Positions 7,993 to 14,274 of a DNA stretch of 45,153 bases are shown here, one piece after another. The position numbers and the translations under genes were made by a program. The stretch lies in NCBI GenBank assembly GCA_944387035.1, contig CALXDJ010000015.1, positions 1 through 45,153 of the forward strand. The letters are read 5' to 3'. The notes under the pieces were generated by a model. It was not told the DNA's origin and ran no database searches. It saw only the letters and a program-made list of their open reading frames with translations. This DNA comes from an uncultured Oscillospiraceae bacterium (GTDB lineage Bacteria > Bacillota > Clostridia > Oscillospirales > Oscillospiraceae). The stretch's first letter is position 1; the number at the start of each line of letters is the position of its first letter.

Positions 7993-8027
7993 AACAGGCC
8001 GCCCAATCCGGGCGGCCTGTTTGTTTC
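7993..8027 (+). terminator. Rho-independent terminator after the FAD oxidoreductase
   Basis: AACAGGCCGCCC (7993-8004), loop AATCC, GGGCGGCCTGTT (8010-8021), then a T-rich tail. Confidence 0.9.
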
Positions 8028-8072
8028 AGCCTGGGGCAACTGCCGGTTGACAAAGTTCCATCTGCTGCGTTC

Positions 8073-8101
8073 TTGCCGCAGAAGAGAAAATTGGGTATCA
8101 T
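8073..8101 (+). promoter_or_regulatory. Probable promoter of the XRE repeat regulator
   Basis: TTGCCG (8073-8078), 17 bases, TATCAT (8096-8101). The match is moderate. A start site near 8108 would favour the ATG at 8135 over the one at 8114. Confidence 0.4.
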
Positions 8102-8134
8102 CGGGGCAGTCAAATGGAAAGCGAGCGTGAGACC

Positions 8135-8935
8135 ATGGAATTTTCACAGAAGCTGGTGCAGCTGCGGCGCAGGGAGGGGCTCTCCCAGGAGCAGCTGGCA
8201 GACCGCCTGGGTGTGACCCGGCAATCCGTCTCCAAGTGGGAGGGCGGTGCTGCAATGCCGGATGTTGGCAAGTTGATTTCCTTGTCAGAGCTTTTCGGCG
8301 TCAGTGTGGACTATCTGGTCAAAGACTATCTGGAAGAACCTGCCCGGGAGCCGGAGATGGATGAAACCCAGGCCCGCCGTCTGGAGGAGAAGGTGGATGA
8401 CCTGACCCGGTATGTTCGGGGAACAGTCTATGCCTATGACAGCAAGGCTCGGATCCTGGGAATCCCACTGGTTTCCGTTCGGATTGGGTTTTCCCGGCAT
8501 CAGAGACTTTCCCGGGAGCATGTGGCCAGGGGGATTATCGCCATCGGAAATGCCGCCGTGGGCGTGGTGGCCATCGGACTCATCAGTGTCGGTCTCATCA
8601 GCCTGGGCTTTTTGGCTGTGGGAATGCTGGCCCTGGGCGCTGTGGCTTTCGGCGCGGCAGCCTGCGGAGTAGCCGCCATGGGGATCTTTGCCCTGGGCGT
8701 CAGCGCCGTGGGCGTCTATGCCGGCGGTGTGGCGGCTATGGGATCGGAGGTCGCCGTGGGCGTTGCCGCCACGGGGAAGATTGCCGTGGGGCAGGAAGCC
8801 TCCGGGACGCACGTCCTGCTGTGGGGCAGCGGCCTGACGGCAGGTGAGGTGGAGGCCTTTCTCCGCACGCATTGTCCGGATTTATGGGGGCCGCTGCTGC
8901 GGATCTTGACCGTTCTGGGAGCGCATATCCATTGA
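8135..8935 (+). CDS. XRE-family regulator with a long G-x-x-A-x repeat domain
   Basis: 266 aa from this start. Residues 1-65 form a Cro/CI helix-turn-helix (GLSQEQLADRLGVTRQSVSKWEGG), followed by an acidic linker and an Arg-rich patch. From residue 133 come 14 uninterrupted five-residue units of the form G-x-x-A/S-x (GIIAI, GVVAI, GFLAV, GMLAL and so on), then a one-residue slip and three more units, and a final amphipathic tail. The repeat region is uncharged and hydrophobic with a small residue every fifth place, which could form a membrane-inserted or beta-solenoid structure. XRE regulators with such tails occur in Clostridia; target and signal are unknown. The ATG at 8114 would add seven residues. 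Confidence 0.8.
   Translation: MEFSQKLVQLRRREGLSQEQLADRLGVTRQSVSKWEGGAAMPDVGKLISLSELFGVSVDYLVKDYLEEPAREPEMDETQARRLEEKVDDLTRYVRGTVYAYDSKARILGIPLVSVRIGFSRHQRLSREHVARGIIAIGNAAVGVVAIGLISVGLISLGFLAVGMLALGAVAFGAAACGVAAMGIFALGVSAVGVYAGGVAAMGSEVAVGVAATGKIAVGQEASGTHVLLWGSGLTAGEVEAFLRTHCPDLWGPLLRILTVLGAHIH
8531..8803 (+). repeat. Coding 15-bp periodic repeat (G-x-x-A-x units)
   Basis: The stretch encodes the five-residue repeats of the XRE regulator. Phase is kept for 14 units from 8531, then shifts by one codon near 8741-8758 before three further units. Nucleotide copies are diverged, so the repeat is old or selected at protein level. Confidence 0.85.
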
Positions 8936-8950
8936 AACGGCCCCGAACAG

Positions 8951-8987
8951 AAAAAACGCGGGGAGAGACCATGTGTCTCTCTCCGCG
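8951..8987 (-). terminator. Terminator of the DUF5662 gene
   Basis: On the minus strand a 13-bp stem (one G-U pair) with a short loop is followed by TTTTTT. It also separates this gene from the converging XRE gene and could work weakly in the other direction. Confidence 0.8.
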
Positions 8988-9521
8988 TCAGCGTTTTCCC
9001 AGAACTTCCCGACGGATGTAATCAAAGGCGGCATCCTCGCCCTCATCCCGGAGCTTTACAAGCATGGATTCCAGCAAATCCGAGGTGGCGGGATGGATCA
9101 GCAGCCGTTTCTGCTTGCCGTGCAGAAAGAAGCGGTAGGGGTCTGCTGGGTCAAAGGCGTCTCCTCGGTAGACTTTGCTGGCGGCCAGACGGTCGCAGAA
9201 CATCTCCGCCACATACCGCTTGGGCATCTCCACGCCCACAATGCCCTCACCGGTGAGGGAGTAATCCGTCCAGTATTCAAAGTGATGGCGGTTGCGGCCC
9301 TTGTGGTGGAGCCAGGAGGCACTGTAGCCGTCCTGACGGCGCTGGGCGTCGTTGGGGCTGTGGTCCCCCTGGTAGTACCGTACGCCGGCCCAAAATTCCA
9401 CCGGAGCGTATTTGGACAGGTCATGGGTCAGCCCCTGCCAATACAGTCCCAGCCGGAAGCAGTATTTGCGCACCAGCGCGCGGTGGCGGCCAATGGTTCT
9501 CAAATGGGCCCAGAAATGCAA
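8988..9521 (-). CDS. DUF5662 family protein
   Basis: 177 aa. It starts HFWAHLRTIGRHRALV and continues YCFRLGLYWQGLTHDLSKY, FWAGVRYYQG and SWLHHKGRNRHHFEYW, the His- and Asp-rich pattern that defines DUF5662. The HD-like THDLSKY and HHxxxxHH groups suggest metal binding, perhaps an HD-type hydrolase, but the function is unknown. I chose the TTG at 9521 because AGGTG lies six bases upstream and the resulting N-terminus matches family members; the open frame extends to a GTG at 9530. Transcribed alone, against the XRE gene and away from the gene at 9638. Confidence 0.82.
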   Translation of the reverse strand: MHFWAHLRTIGRHRALVRKYCFRLGLYWQGLTHDLSKYAPVEFWAGVRYYQGDHSPNDAQRRQDGYSASWLHHKGRNRHHFEYWTDYSLTGEGIVGVEMPKRYVAEMFCDRLAASKVYRGDAFDPADPYRFFLHGKQKRLLIHPATSDLLESMLVKLRDEGEDAAFDYIRREVLGKR

Positions 9522-9552
9522 AACGGTCACCTCGAACGTTCAAACTTTTCTC

Positions 9553-9581
9553 AGTATAGCATACTCCGGAAAAAATGACGA
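9553..9581 (-). promoter_or_regulatory. Probable promoter of the DUF5662 gene
   Basis: Minus-strand TATACT (9553-9558) with a weak -35 (TCGTCA) 17 bases upstream. The -10 sits in a small palindrome (AGTAT AGC ATACT, 9553-9565). Confidence 0.4.
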
Positions 9582-9637
9582 GAAAAATTTGCATGGTTTT
9601 TCCCGCAGGAGAAAGACTAACCGGGAGGTGTTTTGGG

Positions 9638-10075
9638 ATGGAGTGTGCGCTTTATATTCCGCCCGCGCAATGGGACCCGTACCTGCCGCCGGATGTCCGG
9701 CCGGTGCGGTGCGCTGCGGAACTCACTGAATACTGCTGGGATCTGTTGGCGCTGACGCCGGAGGGCTGCCGGTGTCTGGACGGGCAGAAACTGCGCTGCG
9801 GGATGCTGTTGGTTCCGGGGACCGGAATGCCCCGGGGGATCCAGGCGGAAACGGTGGTGACCTATGGCCTTTCCCACCGGGACAGTCTCACGCTTTCCAG
9901 TCTTTCCGAGCCGGTTTTATGCGTGCAGAGAGCACTGCCCCGGCTGGAGGGCGGAAGTGTGGAACCCCAGGAGATTCCGCTGCCGCCGCTGCCGGGGGAA
10001 GCGGAAACCCTGCTGCCGCTTTTGGGGATGCGGCTGTTGCGGATGCCGCTGACAGCCATGTCTGCACCGTGGTAA
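9638..10075 (+). CDS. Uncharacterised 145-aa protein
   Basis: No family recognised. The ATG at 9638 has a good ribosome site (GGGAGG, nine bases upstream), and codon use is like its neighbours, so it is probably real. The protein is soluble, rich in Leu, Pro, Gly and Cys, with an N-terminal IPPAQWDPYLPP stretch, a middle section with VTYGLSHRDSLTLSSL (a possible beta-sheet core) and a proline-rich segment EIPLPPLPG. There is no signal peptide or membrane segment. It is followed 25 bases later by the 58-aa gene at 10101, so the two may be one transcript. TYGLSHRDS resembles nothing I can name. Confidence 0.6.
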   Translation: MECALYIPPAQWDPYLPPDVRPVRCAAELTEYCWDLLALTPEGCRCLDGQKLRCGMLLVPGTGMPRGIQAETVVTYGLSHRDSLTLSSLSEPVLCVQRALPRLEGGSVEPQEIPLPPLPGEAETLLPLLGMRLLRMPLTAMSAPW

Positions 10076-10100
10076 GCTCACATCAAAAGGGGGGAGCGCT

Positions 10101-10277
10101 ATGGCATGGTATGAGTGGCTGATGGCTGGATTGATCCTGGTGGGAACCGGAGGAGTGGTTTGGACGCTTTACGGCGGGAAGAGCGGTCCTACCGGATGCG
10201 TAGGGTGCGGGTGCTGCGCCGGAGGAAAAACGTGTGTCTTGAAAAAGCGGGTGAGAAAGCACGAAAATCCCCGTTGA
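10101..10277 (+). CDS. 58-aa single-span membrane protein with a cysteine cluster
   Basis: Too short for routine ORF calls, but well supported: AAGGGGGG ribosome site and a coherent product. One membrane helix at about residues 5-24 is followed by a Cys cluster (GCVGCGCCAGGKTC, five cysteines) and a basic tail (KKRVRKHENPR). This layout resembles FeoB-associated Cys-rich membrane proteins, although no feoB lies nearby. A role in iron or another metal is possible but unproven. Its stop codon overlaps the -35 box of the alaS T-box promoter. Confidence 0.6.
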   Translation: MAWYEWLMAGLILVGTGGVVWTLYGGKSGPTGCVGCGCCAGGKTCVLKKRVRKHENPR

Positions 10278-10301
10278 CAATTCAAACAAAAAGGATATAA
10301 T
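10274..10301 (+). promoter_or_regulatory. Sigma-A promoter of the alaS T-box
   Basis: TTGACA (10274-10279, perfect), 16 bases, TATAAT (10296-10301, perfect). The strongest consensus promoter in the window; its -35 overlaps the stop codon of the preceding small gene. Confidence 0.9.
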
Positions 10302-10307
10302 ATTTTT

Positions 10308-10542
10308 GGTTCATCGGAAAAACTGCTGAGAAGAAGTCAGTTCCACGAAACCGGCCAAGCGAGAGGGGAAACGGTGCAAGCCCCTTGCCCACGCCGTGGA
10401 GCAGCCGCTTCCGAGCGGTCCGCGAAGAGCGGAACGGTTCATCCCCGTTACCGGATGATCGAGAGGTCCCCTGTTGGGGATCATTAGGGTGGTACCGTGG
10501 AGCATCGTCTTCGCCCCTAGTTTGGGGCGGAGGCGTTTTTTT
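10308..10542 (+). promoter_or_regulatory. T-box riboswitch controlling alaS
   Basis: The long leader between the promoter and alaS contains the T-box sequence AGGGTGGTACCGTGG (10486-10500), the GGTGCAAGCC element of the stem I apical loop, and a terminator. The stem I 3' strand has three alanine codons in a row (GCA GCC GCT, 10401-10409). By comparison with other stem I layouts, GCC at 10404-10406 followed by a purine is the likely specifier. Uncharged tRNA-Ala would stabilise the antiterminator and let alaS be transcribed. Confidence 0.92.
10506..10542 (+). terminator. T-box regulated terminator before alaS
   Basis: A 12-bp stem (10506-10517 with 10524-10535, two G-U pairs) followed by seven T residues. 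It competes with the antiterminator that includes the T-box sequence. Confidence 0.9.
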
Positions 10543-10608
10543 GTTTTTCGGTATCCGCGTCATCTATCAAGCATTTTCAAAAATGAACATACAGGAGGAG
10601 AATACACT

Positions 10609-13245
10609 ATGGCACATCCCTATTACGGGCTCAACGAACTGCGGGAGATGTTCCTGAGCTACTTTGAAAGCAAGGGCCACCTGCGCCTGCCCAGCTTTTC
10701 CCTGATCCCCCACAACGACGCCAGCTTGCTGCTCATCAACAGCGGCATGGCCCCCATGAAGACCTGGTTCACCCGGGAGGAGGAGCCTCCCTGCAACCGC
10801 GTGACCACCTGCCAGAAGTGCATCCGCACCGGCGACATTGAAAACATCGGCAAGACCGACCGCCACGGCACCTACTTTGAGATGCTGGGCAACTTCTCTT
10901 TCGGCGACTATTTCAAGAAGGAAGCCATCCCGTTCTGCTGGGAGTTCTTGACCAAGGTGGTGGGCCTGGAGGAAGACCGTCTGTATCCCTCCATCTATCT
11001 TGATGACGACGAGGCCTTTGAGATCTGGAACAAGGACATCGGCATCCCTGCCGAGCGGATCTTCCGCTTCGGCAAGGAGGACAACTTCTGGGAGCATGGT
11101 GCCGGCCCCTGCGGTCCCTGCTCCGAGGTGTACTATGACCGCGGCCCCGAGCACGGCTGCGGCAAGCCCGGCTGCACCGTGGGCTGCGAGTGCGACCGGT
11201 ATATCGAGGTGTGGAACAACGTGTTCTCTCAGTTCGTCAACGACGGCGAGGGCCACTACACCGAAATGAAGAACAAGAACATCGATACCGGCATGGGCCT
11301 GGAGCGTCTGGCCTGCGTGGTGCAGAACGTCAATTCTCTCTTTGACGTAGACACGGTTATGAACATCACCAACAAGGTCTCTGAGATTACCAACGCCCAC
11401 TACGGCGAGAGCCACAAGACCGATGTGTCCCTGCGGGTGATCACCGACCACATCCGTTCCTCCGTCATGATGATCTGCGACGGCGTGCTGCCCAGCAATG
11501 AGGGCCGGGGCTATGTGCTGCGCCGCCTGCTGCGCCGGGCTGCCCGTCACGGCAAGCTCCTGGGTGTGGAGCGTCCCTTCCTCTATGAGGTGGTGGACAC
11601 CGTGGTCCATGAAAACGAGACCGCCTATCCCGATCTGCGGGAGAAGCAGGCCTATATCACCAAGGTCATCCGCACGGAAGAGGAGAACTTCGCCCGCACC
11701 ATTGACGGCGGCATGAAGATCTATCAGGAGCTGCTGGCTGCCCACAAGGAAAAGGGCGAGAGCGTGTTCTCCGGTGCCGATGCCTTCAAGCTGTATGATA
11801 CCTATGGCTTCCCCATTGACCTGACGGCAGAAATGGCGGAAGAGGAAGGCATGCAGGTGGACCGGGAAGGCTTCGACCAGATGATGGAAGAGCAGCGCGT
11901 CCGTGCCCGGAAGGCCCGGGAGGCTCTGGGTGATCTGGGCTGGGCCGGCATTGAGTTCGGCAGCGAGATGCCCGCTACCGAGTTTGTGGGCTACGAGCAG
12001 GACAAGACGAGTGCCAAGGTGCTGGCCATCGTGGTGGACGGCGAGCTGCGCGACGAGATTGTGGCAGGCGCCGAGGCCACTGTGGTGCTGGACAAGACCA
12101 CGTTCTATGCCGAGATGGGCGGCCAGGTGGCCGATCACGGCACCATTACTGGGGGCGGCACCTTCCAGGTGCGGGACGTGCAGAAGAACAAGGGCGGCAA
12201 GTTCCTTCATGTGGGCGTGCTGGAAAACGGCGTATTGAAGGTGGGTGACAGCGTGGAGACTGCCATCGACACCGAGCGCCGCAAGGCCGTCCGCCGTGCT
12301 CACAGCGCCACCCATCTGCTGGATGCGGCACTCAAGAAGGTCCTGGGCGATCATGTTCACCAGGCGGGCTCCCTGGTGGAGCCGGACCGTCTGCGTTTTG
12401 ACTTCACCCATTTTGAGGCCATTACGCCCGTTCAGCTTGCAGAAATCGACCGGATCGTCAACGACGCCATTCTCGAAGGCTACCAGGTGGTGACCGAGGT
12501 GCTGCCTATTGAAGAGGCCCGGAAGAAGGGCGCTGTGGCCGTGTTCGGCGAAAAGTACAGCGAGACCGTCCGCGTGGTGGAGATGGGCGACTTCTCCATG
12601 GAGTTCTGCGGCGGTACCCATCTGGACAATACCGCCAAGGTCGGTCCCTTCCGCATCAAGTCCGAGACCTCCATTGCCTCCGGTGTGCGCCGGATTGAGG
12701 CTACCGTGGGCAAGCTGAGCCTGGAGGTCATGAACAAGAATCAGGAGCTGATGTTCCATGTGGCTCAGATTCTCAAGACCAATCCCGGCGAGCTGGCAGC
12801 CAAGGCCGAGCAGCAGGTGGCGGAGCTCAAGGGTCTGCGCCATGATCTGGAGAAGTTCCGCGCCGAGGCTTCTTTGGGCGAGGCCCGGCAGTTCCTCACG
12901 TCTGCCAAGACGGTGGGCGGCTTGAAGATTGTCACGGCCACCCGGGAAGGCATGGATGCTGCCGGCCTGCGGCAGATGGGCGACTTCCTGCGGGATAAGG
13001 AGTCCGGCGTCGTGGCGGTGCTGGCATCCGTCAACGATGGCAAGATCACCTTCCTGGCCGTGTGCGGCAAGGAGGCGGTGGCCCGGGGCATCAAGGCCGG
13101 TGACCTGGTCAAAAATGTGTGCGCCATCTGCGGCGGTAAGGGCGGCGGCAAGCCCGACAGCGCCATGGGCGGCGGCAGCGATCTGCTCAAGCTGGACAAC
13201 GCTCTGGCTTCCGTGGATGACTACGTGGAGGAGAAGCTGAAATAA
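10609..13245 (+). CDS. alaS: Alanyl-tRNA synthetase
   Basis: 878 aa, normal length. The class II catalytic core occupies the N-terminal half (FLSYFESKGH, FTNSGM-type loop INSGMAPMKTWF, GTYFEMLGNFSFGDYF). The editing domain follows, with HSATHLLDAAL and CGGTHLDNT supplying the zinc site, and the C-terminal DHHA1 domain has CGGKGGGKPDSAMGGG. It charges tRNA-Ala in the cytosol. The ATG at 10609 follows CAGGAGGAG. Controlled by the T-box upstream. C-ending codons dominate. A large open frame on the opposite strand is a by-product of this bias. Confidence 0.99.
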   Translation: MAHPYYGLNELREMFLSYFESKGHLRLPSFSLIPHNDASLLLINSGMAPMKTWFTREEEPPCNRVTTCQKCIRTGDIENIGKTDRHGTYFEMLGNFSFGDYFKKEAIPFCWEFLTKVVGLEEDRLYPSIYLDDDEAFEIWNKDIGIPAERIFRFGKEDNFWEHGAGPCGPCSEVYYDRGPEHGCGKPGCTVGCECDRYIEVWNNVFSQFVNDGEGHYTEMKNKNIDTGMGLERLACVVQNVNSLFDVDTVMNITNKVSEITNAHYGESHKTDVSLRVITDHIRSSVMMICDGVLPSNEGRGYVLRRLLRRAARHGKLLGVERPFLYEVVDTVVHENETAYPDLREKQAYITKVIRTEEENFARTIDGGMKIYQELLAAHKEKGESVFSGADAFKLYDTYGFPIDLTAEMAEEEGMQVDREGFDQMMEEQRVRARKAREALGDLGWAGIEFGSEMPATEFVGYEQDKTSAKVLAIVVDGELRDEIVAGAEATVVLDKTTFYAEMGGQVADHGTITGGGTFQVRDVQKNKGGKFLHVGVLENGVLKVGDSVETAIDTERRKAVRRAHSATHLLDAALKKVLGDHVHQAGSLVEPDRLRFDFTHFEAITPVQLAEIDRIVNDAILEGYQVVTEVLPIEEARKKGAVAVFGEKYSETVRVVEMGDFSMEFCGGTHLDNTAKVGPFRIKSETSIASGVRRIEATVGKLSLEVMNKNQELMFHVAQILKTNPGELAAKAEQQVAELKGLRHDLEKFRAEASLGEARQFLTSAKTVGGLKIVTATREGMDAAGLRQMGDFLRDKESGVVAVLASVNDGKITFLAVCGKEAVARGIKAGDLVKNVCAICGGKGGGKPDSAMGGGSDLLKLDNALASVDDYVEEKLK

Positions 13246-13273
13246 TTCTGCCTTTTCCGGCAAACAGGATTAC

Positions 13274-13303
13274 GCCGCAGGCCGGACCGGTCCGGCCTGC
13301 GGC
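13274..13303. repeat. 30-bp perfect palindrome after alaS
   Basis: A fully symmetric 30-base sequence (15 + 15) begins GCCGCAGGCC. As RNA it would make a very stable hairpin, but no T-run follows, so it may be a rho-independent-like stop or a processing and stability element at the alaS 3' end. Confidence 0.7.
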
Positions 13304-13359
13304 GCGGATGCATCGATCTGTGTGCAGCAGGCATGCGGATCTTCAGAAGAGGAGAGTGG

Positions 13360-13578
13360 ATGATGCTGCCCAAGGATCCCTATATTCTCCTGAGCTTCCT
13401 CAACGCCAAGCTGCGGGATGAGTATCCCAGTCTGGAAGAACTGTGCGCTTCTCTGGACGCGGAGGAATCTGCCGTCCGAACGGTGCTGGAGGGGCTTGAC
13501 TATCGGTACGATCCCGCGCATAATCAGTTTATCGCGGTGTCCCATTCCGACAGAAAGGAGAGAACAAACCATGAGTGA
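13360..13578 (+). CDS. DUF4250 family small protein
   Basis: 72 aa. The conserved opening LPKDPYILLSFLNAKLRDEYPSLEELC is diagnostic of DUF4250, followed by a short helical domain and a winged-helix-like end (YDPAHNQFIAV). Function unknown; the fold may be a small DNA-binding or protein-binding domain. The start is one of two adjacent ATG codons after AGGAG. The last eight bases overlap the HIT gene, so the two are probably translationally coupled, an arrangement that suggests a shared pathway or simple packing. Confidence 0.82.
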   Translation: MMLPKDPYILLSFLNAKLRDEYPSLEELCASLDAEESAVRTVLEGLDYRYDPAHNQFIAVSHSDRKERTNHE

Positions 13579-13909
13579 TTGCCTTTTTTGTAAAATTGCT
13601 GCCGGGGAGATCCCCAGCAACAAGGTTTATGAGGACGAGATTTGTTACGCTTTTTATGATATCGCCCCCCAGGCTCCCACCCATTTCCTGGTGATTCCCA
13701 AGGCGCATATCGGCTCCGTGTCCGAAGTCAACGGGGAGAACAGCGCGGTGGTGGCCCATATCTTTGAGGTCATCGCCCAACTGGCCCGCCAGCTGGGACT
13801 GGAGAGCTACCGGGTGGTGTCCAATGTGGGGGAGCAGGCAGGACAGAGCGTGTTCCATCTGCATTTCCATGTCCTCAGCGGCCGGGATATGACCTGGCCT
13901 CCGGGCTGA
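13571..13909 (+). CDS. HIT-family (HINT-like) nucleotide-binding protein
   Basis: 112 aa, standard for HINT proteins. It begins CLFCKIAAGEIPSNKVYED and ends with the histidine triad HLHFHVL and the W-P-P tail. QSVFHLHFHVLSGR carries the catalytic His residues that attack the phosphoramidate of adenosine derivatives. Cytosolic. The ribosome site is GAAAGGAG. It overlaps the DUF4250 gene and is followed by a hairpin terminator. Confidence 0.95.
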   Translation: MSDCLFCKIAAGEIPSNKVYEDEICYAFYDIAPQAPTHFLVIPKAHIGSVSEVNGENSAVVAHIFEVIAQLARQLGLESYRVVSNVGEQAGQSVFHLHFHVLSGRDMTWPPG

Positions 13910-13931
13910 TTGGACCAAAGCAGCGACAAGA

Positions 13932-13976
13932 AGAGCCGGAGACTGTCCCAATCGGATGGTACCGGCTCTCTCTTTT
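13932..13976 (+). terminator. Probable terminator of the DUF4250-HIT operon
   Basis: AGAGCCGG (13932-13939) pairs with CCGGCTCT (13962-13969) around a longer loop; CTCTTTT follows. Confidence 0.65.
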
Positions 13977-13995
13977 GGAGAAATTGGCCCCATAT

Positions 13996-14023
13996 GGACA
14001 CAAACTTCCGGCTGGGTGTGTCC
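13996..14023. promoter_or_regulatory. Possible operator: inverted repeat before the XRE-comEC operon
   Basis: GGACACA (13996-14002) and TGTGTCC (14017-14023), perfect 7-bp arms 14 bases apart, about 30 bases before the XRE gene. Position and symmetry suit autoregulation by that small XRE protein. Confidence 0.35.
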
Positions 14024-14052
14024 GTTTGGTAACATTTTAACAGGTGATGGCA

Positions 14053-14274
14053 ATGGAGATCCGACGTTTGCGGGACCTGCGGGAGGATCACGACCGCACA
14101 CAGCAGGAAATTGCGGCCTATTTGAATATGCACCGGAGCGTATACCGGCGTTATGAAAGCGGAGAGCGGGAGACCCCGGCCTGGGTCATTGTGAAACTGG
14201 CGGGGTACTATTGTGTCAGTACAGACTATCTGCTGGGGCTGACTGACAATCCGGGAAGGCCGGAGCCGTTATGA
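14053..14274 (+). CDS. Small XRE-family regulator
   Basis: 73 aa, made almost entirely of one Cro/CI helix-turn-helix: IRRLRDLREDHDRTQQEIAAYLN, then RSVYRRYESGERETPAW and STDYLLGLTDN. The ATG at 14053 is preferred because AGGTG lies six bases before it; the frame extends to 14047 (ATG) and 14044 (GTG). Its stop overlaps the comEC start (ATGA), so the regulator is translated together with the DNA-uptake channel. That coupling, with the inverted repeat upstream, suggests it controls this operon, possibly negatively. No direct evidence of targets. Confidence 0.85.
   Translation: MEIRRLRDLREDHDRTQQEIAAYLNMHRSVYRRYESGERETPAWVIVKLAGYYCVSTDYLLGLTDNPGRPEPL

Noticed and set aside
8047-8052. Perfect TTGACA before the XRE repeat regulator
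   Set aside because: No acceptable -10 is present 16-18 bases downstream; the TTGCCG/TATCAT pair fits better.
10567-13263. Open frame of 898 aa on the minus strand across alaS
   Set aside because: It is antisense to a full-length AlaRS. The frame is kept open by the strong C-ending codon bias; its product is a low-complexity His/Leu/Gly string with no family.
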